A stretch of 64,000 bases of DNA from assembly GCF_025370935.1 (NCBI RefSeq), contig NC_133483.1, positions 2,743,506 to 2,807,505 on the forward strand, read 5' to 3'. Under the pieces are notes generated by a model. That model was not told the origin of the DNA, did not search any database, and was given only the letters and a program-made list of their open reading frames with translations. Shown one piece after another: positions 19,665-29,865 of this stretch; position 1 is the first letter of the stretch; each line of letters opens with the position of its first letter. The DNA comes from Choristoneura fumiferana. Lineage: Eukaryota > Arthropoda > Insecta > Lepidoptera > Tortricidae. Made by a program: the position numbers and the translations under genes.

Positions 19665-20132
19665 AACTAAAATAATTTCCTTGCTCACCCGCGACCTTAC
19701 GATAGCTAAGCTTATGCAAAATATGCGTGTTCATGCAGTTCCTCCACCTCCACACTGTAAGAACACACACAAATCACACAAACCCATCTATCACCACCAC
19801 CACACTACACTGACGCGTTTCGAACTCAAACAGAGCTCATCTTCAGAGTGACACAACCGTACACCATGCTACCAGTTGAGTCTAACAACTGGTAGCATGG
19901 TGTACCAGTTGAGTCTAACAACTGGTAGCATGGTGTACGGTTGTGTCACTCTGAAGATGAGCTCTGTTTGAGTTCGAAACGCGTCAGTGTAGTGTGGTAG
20001 TGGTGATAGATGGGTTTGTGTGATTTGTGTGTGTTCTTACAGTGTGGAGGTGGAGGAACTGCATGAACACGCATATTTTGCATAAGCTTAGCTATCGTAA
20101 GGTCGCGGGTGAGCAAGGAAATTATTTTAGTT
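19665..20132. repeat. 468-bp near-perfect palindrome (inverted dimer)
   Basis: Each arm is about 231 bp, with essentially no spacer. Over the outer 196 bp I find one mismatch (a CACCACC/CACTACC difference near 19797). Near the centre a 7-base AGTCTAA segment is in the same rather than inverted orientation. The arm unit includes CTGAAGATGAGCTCTGTTTG and CGAAACGCGTCAGTG and also occurs once, unpaired and diverged, at 26864-27062. The 85-codon frame at 19594-19851 falls in the left arm and is not a gene. Confidence 0.85.
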
Positions 20133-20299
20133 CATTGATATGGACCTCCGCAAAGTAACGCCTGATTCAATAAATTATTTCCCATACAACAAGCGTGATT
20201 TTTTGCCGTTTTTTGCTCGATATTAATAACGGCATTAGACGCTTGAAATATTCATAGAATATTAAGTCGTATATTCACTTATAAATAAATAATTAAATT

Positions 20300-20445
20300 A
20301 AAATAAAATAAACGGTGGGCAGACCGCCGGCTCGGTGGTTGGATGACATCTGACAGGCGGTTGGTAAACTGTGGATGAGACTAGCACAGGATCGGGCAAA
20401 GTGGCGTGAAAATGAAGATCCCTTTGGATATGGGCTGATTTGATT
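20300..20445 (+). mobile_element. RTE-type LINE tail fragment
   Basis: The frame reads GRPPARWLDDI, a stop, then QAVGKLWMRLAQDRAKWREN. It matches the conserved C-terminal tail of RTE reverse transcriptases, as at 17879-18075, and contains a stop. Confidence 0.75.
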
Positions 20446-20593
20446 GAAAATAAATATTTACGGGAGCCCCATACAGCAAAGTGTATTTTTTTGCTAATGT
20501 CTAATTTTGTATAGATAACGGTACGGAACCCTTCCTGCACGAGTACGACTGGCATTTGGCAGGGTTTTTGGTTAATTTGTCTGGGCTTTGTTT

Positions 20594-20700
20594 AACCCCC
20601 GACGCCAAACAGTGTGAATTCTGTCTGTGGCATCGTAACTCTCAAACGGATAAACCGATTTCGCTGCAGTTTTTTGAGTGAAGGCAATTTTCCTACCTTA
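20594..20700 (+). repeat. CCCCCGACGC repeat, 5' fragment
   Basis: The fragment starts AACCCCCGACGCCAAACAGT and includes TCTCAAACGGATAAACCGAT and TTTTTTGAGTGAAGGC. Confidence 0.65.
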
Positions 20701-21024
20701 ATTATAGGAGAACCCGATTGATTCGATGTAATGTGTTACGCTTGATTACCGCTAGTGGTTGATTGAAGGTTCGGTTTCGGTTTCGGCCAAATGCACAATT
20801 TTGTTTCAGTCGGACGTAGTTATTGCTTTGCGGGTCCGCAAAACTATGTATTTTTTTTTGGTCTCCGGTTGGCTCTGCAGTCATCGAGCCATGCATGTGT
20901 GACATCCATTTATGCTTTTCTTTGCCCCTCAGCTACAGTATTATGACCTTCTCCCAATCCTTCATGAATCTTTAATAATCTTGGTTATGCAAAAACTTCT
21001 TAAAGTTTTTAGACATTTCAAGGG
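20701..21024. other. No recognised feature
   Basis: Open frames on both strands are short and carry no known motif. Confidence 0.4.
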
Positions 21025-21165
21025 CTCTCTTCCCGAAAGAAAAAATCCTTTACAGGATCACTTCTCTGTCCGTCTGTGCATCAACCTGTCAAGACTATTT
21101 TTTCAAAAACAGGTAAAGGTTCATACCTTTACCGAGCCTCTATCGAGTTCAAATTAATATGAAAT
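21025..21165 (+). repeat. Fragment of the variant GTTCCGTACC repeat
   Basis: CCTTTACAGGATCACTTCTC with TGTCCGTCTGTGCATCAACC and TGTCAAGACTATTTTTTC parallels 10640-10700. Confidence 0.6.
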
Positions 21166-21772
21166 ACATCGTTAAAATATATTTATGTTACTAAGTTTAA
21201 GTTTATCGCGGTAGGTAACGCCGAGCAATTCGTAAAACGATAGGTACTTTTTTAATAAACTTTTTTATTTATTTAGGTACAATTAATTCTCGTTGACATA
21301 AAATTATGTATTTATAAGAATAGGTCACAACTTGTAAAGAAAAGAATCCAAAAATAACTTTATTTCAAATAAATACGATAAAACACACTCATTTTTCACC
21401 TACTTTAATTTTTTTCTAAAACTAAGTACACGCCTAAATGTAAATAATTCAAGAATTAGTTAAGCAAATGAAACCTTAGACATGAAACTTCACTGTGTCA
21501 ATACAATATTACTATAAAAAAGCAAACCAACAAGTTACATAACTTATGTGCCAACCATGCCATTTATATGCTCAAGTTTCCCTACAAGTTTTGTTTTATC
21601 GGAAAATGTTCCTTCTGCATCAGATCAACGCAGCGAAAGATAAATTGTAAAAGTTTTCCGATATCAGGCGCATCGTGTGAGCAATTTAAAAGAAGGTAAT
21701 CAGGGCAGCTAGCACACGCGTCTTTTTCGCGTTTTTCGCTTTCGCTTTCTTTTCAGAGCCTTTAGCAAGTTA
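21166..21772. other. No recognised feature
   Basis: AT-rich sequence with no supported feature. Confidence 0.4.
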
Positions 21773-22925
21773 TTGATCGCAACAAAGTTACAAGTCCGTT
21801 GTCTACTTTTAACTGTCAATATACTGGTTTGCACTAAGGTCCGACCGAGATCTCGGTCTCGGTCTCGGTTTCGGCAATTCTCGGCCAAAAATCGGGCCGA
21901 TAATCTCGGGCTCGGTCTCGGCCCAAAACAGCCGAGATTCTCGGCCGCGGCCGAGACTCAACGGCGGCACTCAATTTAAATTTTGGCGCGCGGTTTACCG
22001 CAGTGGCACGAGCTTTCCTTGGGATTTTGATTGGTCGCCCCGCCCGGGCTCGGTGCGTGTGGTACTTGCAACTCATTGACACCCGCTAAGGAGAGTAACA
22101 AGTCACAACTTGCTCATTTCTTTTCGATAAAGATGGTTAATAGGTGAAGTAGTTTGATTTTCGTGAAAATTAATGTAAGGATTGTGAGAATACCTTATCG
22201 TAGAAGTGATTAACTGATTTACATTGTGAAAAGCTGTAGTTTAAATTAGAGGTACTTAAAGCGGAAGGTAAGTAAATTGACTTATTGTTTTACACTTAGT
22301 CTTGTTAATGTTTGAATTTGATGAGGTTAGGTATATTTATCGTAACATTTATTATATTTTTTGGTGACTTAATGATGAATGCCTAACGATGTAGTAATTA
22401 AGTAATTAATCTTATTAAGTTTTAGCGATCGTAATAATGGAAACAGTTTGGAATTTGCGAGTTTTTTTAGGTAAAAAAAATAAAATACAGTAAAAAAAAC
22501 TTTTTTTTTTGTGTCTCGGTCTCGGTCTCGGTCTCGGCCGAGATTTTATTTTATTCTCGGTCTCGGTCTCGGTCTCGGCCGAGATTAAAAAAGCAGTCTC
22601 GGTCGGACCTTAGTTTGCACGCTGTAGTGAGCAAGTGAAAGTATCACTATTTAAAGCTTTTTGTCAGGTGTTTTACTCGTGCAGCCTTTGGACTAGTTAC
22701 ACGCTGGGGACCGTCAGTACCCTGCGCGTTCAGTATAATAATGGCTTCAGGATGCTGTTGGGGCTGTCCCGATTCTGCAGTGCTTCGGGCATGTTTGCAC
22801 TGGCTCGTACTGACGACTTCTTCGCAATAATGCGAAAAAGACTTGTCACTCTTCTTTGCAGGGTGCGGGCCAGCCCCAACCCCATCATGAGCACTGTGGC
22901 GGCCAGGTACGACCCCCTTTTATGA
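21773..22925 (+). mobile_element. CR1/Jockey-type LINE reverse-transcriptase relic, split by a hAT-like element
   Basis: After the insertion the frame reads FARCSEQVKVSLFKAFCQ...FYSCSLWTSYT...LRVQYNNGFRMLLGLSRF and stops at 22923-22925. This is the C-terminal thumb-like region of arthropod CR1/Jockey-type reverse transcriptases (LFKAYCQ...YNNAFRxLLxLPRFCSASGMFA). Just before the insertion, TVNILV fits the preceding family motif. The host sequence resumes after the 8-bp duplication, so the LINE was there first. Confidence 0.75.
21835..22612. mobile_element. hAT-like non-autonomous element, 778 bp, with TCGGTC arrays
   Basis: The termini TAAGGTCCGACCGAGA and TCTCGGTCGGACCTTA are inverted, and the 8-mer GTTTGCAC flanks both (21827-21834 and 22613-22620). 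Both subterminal regions carry repeated CTCGGT/GGCCGAGA units (21845-21962 and 22505-22600), as expected of transposase-binding arrays. The middle has a GC-rich patch (about 21980-22080) and a GGTAAGTA splice-donor-like site near 22266, possibly remnants of a transposase gene's 5' end. No transposase domain is visible. Confidence 0.85.
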
Positions 22926-23100
22926 GGCACTATGAGGCTGTCATGACTGCTAGGCGGTAAATATGTTGTTTTGTTTTGTATAACTTACTAACATAGTCAA
23001 TAAGTATTTTATTATTTTAACGGTACTAACAAAGCTGGATCAATTATGTAATCTGTTTATTGTAATTATTATTATTATTAATATAATTAATGAGAATATT
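22926..23100 (+). mobile_element. Probable 3' UTR of the CR1/Jockey LINE
   Basis: AT-rich sequence directly downstream of the LINE stop codon includes an ATT microsatellite-like run at about 23065-23080, which may be the element's tail. Confidence 0.4.
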
Positions 23101-23927
23101 AAGACACATTTGCTATGAGATATGTGTCACAATTGCCTTTAGAGACATCTTTAATCGTGATCTACAACCCGTAGAATAATTGTCTGTTCTATTATTCTGT
23201 TATTATTCTATTTCTTTTATAGATGACAGTGTATTATTAATTGACCAAGAAAGCAGGAAGTCTCCGCTTTATCTTGAATAAAAATGCTTCTGTATCTCAG
23301 TCTTCCACAGGTCAAATTTGTCAACAGATTTTGGTGAAATTATGGCGAGCGAGTTCAATAAAATAGTTATACTGCTTTTTTGTCGATACAGTTTTGAATT
23401 TTTCATTTCAGAATTCGGAGCCATGGATCCGAGAAAAACTGTAGTAAATATTGTTACCACATTGATATGCAAAATAAATAAGTGGTTAGATAAATCTTAG
23501 TGAGATAATGGAACTAATGTATGTACACAAACTTAACCACAAATAAGTGAGATGCAAGAAAGGAAAAGGGCTAGAACGTCTTGTGGTTGAGAACTTACAC
23601 ACGTTGCTCGTAAGAGTTCCAAGCTGTTAATCAAATTATTCATAGGCGACAGAGCTTCTTTCTGGCTAAAACTCGCAAACACGCGTCTTTTTAGATATAA
23701 AAAAAATATATATATTGCAAAACATTTAAGATTCTATAAAAACATAAGTAGTATCCTTCGTTACGGCTTCGTATAATGTATGACAAAGCTAGATCTAAAT
23801 ATAAAAAAAATTTGAAGTGAAATCCAATTGAATCGTAACTAAAAAGTAAACAGCGCAATTACTGTTTAGCCGATTAGGTTGACTCAAATTACAAACTAAT
23901 AAAGCCTTTTGCCTTTAATGAAGATTT
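23101..23927. other. No recognised gene
   Basis: Two overlapping short frames (23269-23472 minus, 23318-23500 plus) carry no known motif. Confidence 0.4.
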
Positions 23928-23990
23928 TTGTAGTGTCGTAAGGTCCGTTTGACATTTGACGTTTGCTCGTGATTGGTTACGAGTATATAA
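23928..23990. repeat. Half of a GACGTTTGCTCGTGATTGG MITE
   Basis: TGACGTTTGCTCGTGATTGG, preceded by GTCGTAAGGTCCGTTTG, matches one arm of the inverted-repeat element at 27262-27390. Confidence 0.6.
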
Positions 23991-25395
23991 CTACCTCTTC
24001 TTCTCTTTTAAAATATGGCTATTCTGTCCTAATTAATAGGACAATTTCGCCAGAGTCGAGGTAAACTCTCTTTGAGAGGCACGTTATACGGTGATTGTAG
24101 TTTTTGCAACTTGATAGTAAAATTCCAGAAACCACGTGGAGACCACTTGCGCATTAAAAAATGTTAGACACGAGAGCAATATAGAGTTTTGGGATCACTG
24201 TTCACTGTTAAGGTTAATCGCCGCATAAAACACTATCAAAATTATACTTCAACTAGCCAAAGGAACAGAACTAGCAAAATTAAATATTGTCTACATCCGC
24301 CATCTTCGAATGCTAGAAATCGAAACAACGAAGCCATCATAAAGGGGACTTTGTTACTATTGTTATATGGCATTGCCTGACATTGAAAACCATTATGACA
24401 CTTACTCTGAAAAGTTCTGCAAACAAGAATCAAATAATTCGATTGTACTCTTTACTGACACAAAGGCATTACCGAGCGGCCAGCAACTCCTCCCTTTACC
24501 CTAAGCCTTTGGCACTAAACCAACATATCCGTCGCTTATTGACTTAATAACATTCCACTAACAACTGATACAATATTTATCTACCCCTTATTCAAATGCT
24601 CAGTGCAAGAAAAATCGTAAAAGTTCCGTTATTTTCATACTCCATTTTTTCTAAAATGATTCAAATGACACATGATGATTATATGTATCTTTGTAAGGCG
24701 GTAACATTTTTTTTTTACAATAAAGTTTATAATGATTAAAAAAATGAAATCACATTAAAACTGGTGATTGTTCGGATATTTGAAATCAAAATTCGCTAAC
24801 AAATTGAGAAGTTACTGCGTAGGCACTGTGTTATATTAACTTACTTTCTTTAAAGAACGCCATTATAATGTTGTTTCAATAGGCCGCAATTGCTAGAGGT
24901 GCGGTTTATCAGTAAAAATAAAAGCGGTAAAATAAACGAACTTTTATTATTTTGCAAGATTGGCCGTCAGAGTCGGAAAGTGGCATTCCAAATGTTGAAT
25001 ACATTATATTTTAAAATTCAAATAAGACTTTCAGTTCGATAGTGTAACGTTTAAACCAACAAATAATGCTATTGTCACTTTTAGCATTAGGTGTACATGC
25101 AAAAGTACCTATCGATAGTTTGCGTAACAGTAGGAGGGACTCTAGTTACGTCAGTTGGGCATCTGTCATTTGAATCAAGTTAGAAAAAACAGAATAAAGT
25201 GCATTGATTCCAAACATAAGATTATTTACCTCCAATAAGGTAAAATTGTGTTTCCTAAAGGGTAACGAGCAAGATGCCTTCAGTCAGATAAAGTGAGCAT
25301 AGATGTGACTAAAAGAAGAGTTACACTTGTGTTAAGGTTTTTTTTTGCGGTGGAAGCATTTTACACTTCCACTGAATGTGGAACTTAGTCTTTTT
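23991..25395. other. About 1.4 kb with no recognised repeat or gene
   Basis: This is one of the larger apparently repeat-poor stretches. Short frames on both strands (24189-24433) have no recognisable domain. Confidence 0.4.
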
Positions 25396-26130
25396 TAATC
25401 GACTTCAAAAAAAGGAGGAGTTCACCAATTCGGTTGTATTTTTTTTATGTTTGTGACCTCAGAACTCTGTCATCTATGAACCGATTTGAAAAAAGTTTTT
25501 TCGTGTCTTGGAATGCTTTAAATTAGGTCCCATAAGCACCAAATCAGGATCTGATGATTGGATCTTAAGGAAATCGACGGAGCTCTTTAAATATTGTAGG
25601 GACACGGGACACCTATTTGTAATTTCGATATATTTATTTAGTAGTAACTCGTGCATTTGCTCTTGAAAATCATCATTTGGTAAAGTGGAGTTGATGATGA
25701 AGACCACATTTCTGCAACGGAGTGAATACTCAATAAAAAGTTCTTCACGGTTTGAATTTCAATTATTTTAACACAGTTGCTAAGCAATTTATGCTTATCG
25801 TAATGCATATGGTTAAATGGAACGGGCGATGAAGCACCAGGACTCCTTAATAATGAACGTCTCTGCATCTGAAAAAGCAATTTTTCGTAAAAGGTGACGA
25901 GCAGTTGACATTAAACTATTATATCTTGGATCTTTTAAGTACACTAAAAAGTATGTATTAATTTCCTACCAGTCTGAAGTCGGTCGGAGTGACTGCAAAA
26001 TAGTACGAAGGTGAGGTAGACGACTATAGGTCCAGTCCTGCTGGCTCGTGCTGAGGCATCGACTTCAAACTGGTAGAAAATTATTTTCATGGTTTTTTGT
26101 AGTCGGTTAATTTTTTTTTATAAATGTTTT
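25396..26130 (+). mobile_element. AACCGACTTC element, copy with shortened hairpin
   Basis: The copy begins AATCGACTTCAAAAAAAGGA and contains CACCAAATCAGGATCTGATG. Near 25967-26075 is the CTACCAGTCTGAAGTCGGTC...ACTTCAAACTGGTAG hairpin, and it ends near TTTGTAGTCGGTTAA. Short minus-strand frames inside it (25474-25880) are also present in other copies and belong to the repeat. Its right part is repeated after the gap at 54463. Confidence 0.7.
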
Positions 26131-26726
26131 TTCCATCGGAAGGAAATTTTACCAGGGTCTAGTAGGGTTTTGTCGTTGCACGGCTAAACGACGAAGTAAT
26201 TGCGGACGAACGATGACATGGTTTAGACACTTAGGTACTCGTAGATTCTACCTATTATACCAGGGACCCCTTACAACCCTGCAAATGTTTTTAGGTGATT
26301 TTATTTTTTTATCTATATATTTTTTATTTACTTTGTTTGAAGAGATCAAGTGCCGCGTGTATTGCAACTTACACGATTTTCTTACAGATCTGAACTGGGC
26401 TTTAGTAACGTACTCGTAATTTATTTCAAGCCCTGCCTTATTGGATTTGCCATCTGCCTGCGAAATTGCGGTACTTCTGAGGTTCTTTATGGTTAATGTA
26501 CTGGAAGTTCTTAGGTGGTATAATGTTAACGTATAATTGCCGATTAAGTGGACATACATGTTATTAGAAACAATTCTGGTCAAAAAGTACCTGAAACTGG
26601 TGAGCATGTATGAAAAGACTAATAAGAATAAACATCGAGGAAGCGAAAGATATTTATGAGTGTAAACTTTCTATTGCACGTAAAAAAATAAGACTCGAGT
26701 CTAGTCAGGACTGGAATCAAGTCTAA
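26131..26726. other. No recognised gene
   Basis: Overlapping frames (26213-26419 plus, 26248-26607 minus) are not preserved intact in the second copy of the block, where small indels shift them. This argues against coding function. Confidence 0.5.
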
Positions 26727-26861
26727 CCCCCGATTCACCATCCATTCATTTATTTGACGGATAAATGTGATGCCGTCTCTGTTTGTTTTGTTCGAATAAA
26801 CGGAGACAGCATCACACTTTTCCTTCAAATAAAATTAATCAATGGGTGGTGAAACAGCCCC
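26727..26861. mobile_element. PIF/Harbinger-like MITE
   Basis: The left end has CCCCCGATTCACCATCCATT and the right end AATGGGTGGTGAAACAGCCC. The inner GTTTGTTTTGTTCGAATAAA with GATGCCGTCTC/GAGACAGCATC is a second hairpin. It is the same family as 11171-11283, somewhat diverged. Confidence 0.7.
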
Positions 26862-26863
26862 TT

Positions 26864-27062
26864 AGTCTAACATCTAGTAGCATGGTGAACGGTTGTATTG
26901 CTCTGAAGATGGAAAAAATGTGCTCTGGTTGAGTTTGAAACACGTCAGTGTTGTGTGGTAGAGGTGATGGCTGGGTTTGTTTGATTTGTGTGTGTTCTTA
27001 CAGTGTCGAGGTGTGAGCATGAACACAGAGCAAACACATGAGCAAAGGTTTCAGTTCACTAT
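26864..27062 (+). repeat. Single arm of the GAAGATGAGCTC repeat
   Basis: The order TAGCATGGTGAACGGTTGTA, CTCTGAAGATGG, GTTTGAAACACGTCAGTG and TTTGTGTGTGTTCTTACAG follows the right arm of the palindrome at 19665-20132, with many substitutions and no inverted partner. Confidence 0.75.
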
Positions 27063-27065
27063 TAG

Positions 27066-27258
27066 AAACCGTGGTGGCCCAGTTTGACCTATGGCCTCTC
27101 AAGCAGAGGGTCGTGGGTTCGAAGTAGTTCGAACCCCGGCTCGCACCTTTGAGTTTTTCGAAATTCATGTGCGCAATTACATTTTAAATTTACCATTAGC
27201 TTTACGGTGAAGGAAAACATTGTGAGGAAACCTGCACAAAACTGCGAAGCAATTCAAT
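27066..27258 (+). mobile_element. tRNA-derived SINE, family 1, 3'-truncated
   Basis: Head AACCGTGGTGGCCCAGTTTG, then TCTCAAGCAGAGGGTCGTGG, then a 9-10 bp local duplication TTCGAAGTAGTTCGAAC that splits the B box, then the body to CTGCGAAGCAATTCAAT. The disrupted B box implies loss of Pol III activity. Confidence 0.8.
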
Positions 27259-27261
27259 ATC

Positions 27262-27390
27262 ATCGCTAGAATGCATAAGTATCGTTGACGTTTGACGTTT
27301 GCTTGCGATTGGCTCATTTAGTTATTTAACCAATCACGAGCAAACGTCAAACGCCAAACGGTCCTTACGGTACTAACGCCATCTAGCGAT
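27262..27390. mobile_element. Inverted-repeat MITE, GACGTTTGCTTGCGATTGG arms
   Basis: ATCGCTAGA on the left and TCTAGCGAT on the right bound a hairpin whose inner arms are GTTTGACGTTTGC and GCAAACGTCAAAC. It lies directly after the truncated SINE, which it probably interrupted. Confidence 0.6.
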
Positions 27391-27659
27391 ATTTCGTGTA
27401 AACCCTCATTCTGAAAATGCAAGTCCGTTTTTTTCCGTTGTATGATTGCACCCAATATCTTATATTAGCTGAGGTAATACAGGCTCGCGACACGGCTTTT
27501 TGCGCGATTCCGTCCGGATGTCCAGAATGAGTGCCGTTGTGATGACAACCAATTTTCTGTGATCGTTTTCGTATAGAGAAGGGGTCACGGGTTTATATTA
27601 ACCACGGAAAAAGCCAGAATTACTGGCATGCGTCACTTCATCTACCATCTATGATATTT
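27391..27659. other. No recognised feature
   Basis: Nothing supported. Confidence 0.4.
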
Positions 27660-28327
27660 TTTAGGGTTCCGGAGCCAAAATGGCAAAAACGGAACCCTTA
27701 TGGTTTCGCCATGTGTCTGTCTGTCTGTCTGTCCGTCCGCGGCTTTACTCAGGGACTATCAATGCTAGAAAGCTGTAATTATGCACGGATATATATGTAA
27801 ACTATGCCGACAAAATGGTACAATAAAAAATTTAAAAATAAATGTTTTTAGGGTAGGTACCTCCCATAATATGATACGTAAAGAGGGGTTGTTTTTTTTT
27901 CTCATCCAACCCTATAGTGTGGGGTATCGTTGGATAGGTCTTTTAAAACTTTTAGGGGTTCACTAAGACAATTTTTCGATTCAGTGATTGGTTTGCGACA
28001 ACTTCAACTATTCAACTTTAAAGTGCAAATTTTCATTAAAATCGAGCGCCCCCCCCCCCTCTAAAATCTAAACCGGTGGGTGGAAAAATTTGAAAAAAAT
28101 CAGGATGGTAGTAAGTCAAACTTTCAAGGAAAACTATAACGGCTAAGTTTGCTTGAGAATTATTAGTAGTTTATGAGTAAATAGCAGCCTAAGGTATAAA
28201 ATATACCCAAACTTGGAAGATTCCGTATAAAATACGAAATCCTTATAAAAATATTACTTAATTTGTTCGTAATGGCTACGAAACCCTATTTTTGGCGTGT
28301 CTGACACGCTCTTGGCCGGTTTTTTTT
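27660..28327 (+). repeat. GTTCCGTAGCC repeat, full length
   Basis: The copy runs from TTAGGGTTCCGGAGCCAAAA, with AAAACGGAACCC completing the end hairpin, through CTGTCTGTCTGTCTGTCCG, a C-run near 28050 and GGCTACGAAACCC to GGCGTGTCTGACACGCTCTT with GGCCGG and a T-run. It is the best reference copy for the family here. Confidence 0.85.
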
Positions 28328-29325
28328 AATCGTAAAGGAGCAAAAGACTGTCATCTGATTGCATACAGTGTTGTAACTTGAAGCTGCAGCTTGAATTCTG
28401 TGTTGTATGAACATTTATTGAAATTATTTAATTACAAACATCCTCGTAGACAAGGGACCAGTAAAACAAAGATGTTAATTGGTATTTATCAGGCTAATTT
28501 ATAATAGGTTCTCCATTTTAACTTGTAAATAAAATGCCTAACAAACAGCAAACAACAGGCGTAAACACAACTCGGAAAACTTTTAACACTCCAATTATCT
28601 CTAACTCGGCGTCTAATTGAAAGCGCTGAAACATTTGGATGGGAATTACAAAATAAGGAAACGAGTTGGCAAACACGTAGCCAAGATCATCAAGTTCACA
28701 CGTCAGTGATTAAACCGGGGGAAAAACGAGGGAAGACCCTTGGAAACGTGATACCCATGAGTGTGTCCAATTTGTCTGTTTACCACACAAGGCAAATCTG
28801 GACACAAGATTGGAATCAATCCTAGACAACTCAATTTTATACATATTTTTAAATGAGCCATTGATTATTGTATGTTTTATATCGGGAATCTAAGAAACTG
28901 TGTTCTAACAATTTCGACGGAATTTTCTGGAGGGGAATGAGGGGGTATTTAAACTATGAGTAGAATGATTTTTATATCAGCTGTATTCTGTGCTACTAGC
29001 ACCTCAAATCAGCTATCAAGATGTGATTTCGCATTGGCACGTTTCGATTCAACATTCCGGCTCATTACGGAGTCCCATAGCAATTACAGTTTGATTGCTC
29101 AACATTTTTCCAATGAAGTTAAGTTAAGAGTTCCGTTAGTTGGACCCGTCGATTTTCGATTTTAGGAGTAGAGGAAAATGCAAAGGATTTTGGATCACAC
29201 TTGCACGTAAATAGAATTACAACAAGCAGTCTCACTTGATCGCGATGCCTTAATTAAACAAAACTGACGGCACTTTTGTCTTGCAAAACCCAATCATGTA
29301 TGCCATAAGGACATAACATCGTAGT
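28328..29325. other. About 1 kb with no recognised gene
   Basis: The frame at 28956-29165 is not intact in copy 2, where the 5' part is replaced around 57493-57520. It is therefore unlikely to be coding. Confidence 0.45.
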
Positions 29326-29490
29326 ACTCAAACGGATGGATCGATTGCAATGCACTTTTTTTATGTGAAAGCGAGTTTCTTTGCTGTGATTCTCAGTCAT
29401 GGTTTTATTAAAATCCGTTCAACCGTTTTTGAAATATTGGCATTTGAAATGACAAAGTCTGGGGTTTTTTAATTTTTCTAAGTTGATTTT
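29326..29490 (+). repeat. CCCCCGACGC-family repeat, 3' part
   Basis: ACTCAAACGGATGGATCGAT, TTTTTATGTGAAAGCGAG and GAAATGACAAAGTCTGGGGT follow the family order. Its counterpart is at about 57825-57990. Confidence 0.65.
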
Positions 29491-29514
29491 AATGCAATAA
29501 TTATTTTTATTTTA

Positions 29515-29745
29515 AACTAGCTATTGCCCGCGACTCGGTTTTTTGTTTATCGCTATCCCGCGCGAACTATGCAATTTCCCGCTGTGATGCTATCCTATGT
29601 CCTTCCTCGGGACTCAATCTATCTGTACACTGAATTTCATCTAAATCGGTTCAGCGGTTTAGACGTGAAGAGGTAATAAATTAAGCAACAATCAGACTTA
29701 TAAAACTTTCGCAGTTACTTTTATGATTAGTGGGATTCTCTTTCA
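29515..29745 (+). repeat. CTAGCTATTGCCCGCGACT repeat
   Basis: CTAGCTATTGCCCGCGACTC, TCGCTATCCCGCGCGAACTA, CTAAATCGGTTCAGCGGTTT and a 3' end with AGACTTATAAAACTTTCGC and ATTAGTGGGATT mark a family very common in Lepidoptera. It is non-coding and its class is uncertain. Confidence 0.7.
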
Positions 29746-29769
29746 CTTTCCCAGTTGCCTAACAAAAAA

Positions 29770-29865
29770 AAATGTTCGTTCCACAGATAAAAGTAATGTC
29801 GTCTTTGTTTATTCGGACAAAACAAACAGAGACGGCATCACTGATATCCGTCACTTATTCCCCCC
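29770..29865. repeat. Harbinger-like MITE core fragment
   Basis: GTAATGTCGTCTTTGTTTAT with TCGGACAAAACAAACAGAGA and CGGCATCA repeats the inner hairpin of the MITE at 26727-26861 in inverted order. Its GGGGCTG termini are gone. Confidence 0.55.

Larger units (their letters stand above)
19322..20571 (+). repeat. GTTCCGTACC repeat copy carrying three nested insertions
   Basis: The host repeat starts TTATAGGTTCCGTACCCAAA and ends GGTACGGAACCCTTCCTGCA...TTTGGCAGGG. Pieces such as GGCTGTATCTCATGAACCGT and GGGGGGCTCCCATACAACAA mark its backbone. It is interrupted by a MITE (19405-19531), a long palindrome (19665-20132) and a segment holding an RTE relic (about 20300-20445). Confidence 0.7.

Noticed and set aside
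19594..19851. 85-codon open frame ending HTTLTRFELKQSSSSE
   Set aside because: It lies in the left arm of the 468-bp palindrome and in the backbone of a repeat. The same sequence appears inverted in the right arm and decayed at 26864, with no coding signature.
21835..22612. CRISPR-like or satellite array because of repeated CTCGGT units
   Set aside because: The units are short and contiguous, without spacers. They lie symmetrically inside inverted termini with an 8-bp target duplication, which is transposon architecture.
26248..26607. 119-codon minus-strand frame
   Set aside because: In the second block, indels near 54860-55090 break the frame, so it is not maintained.
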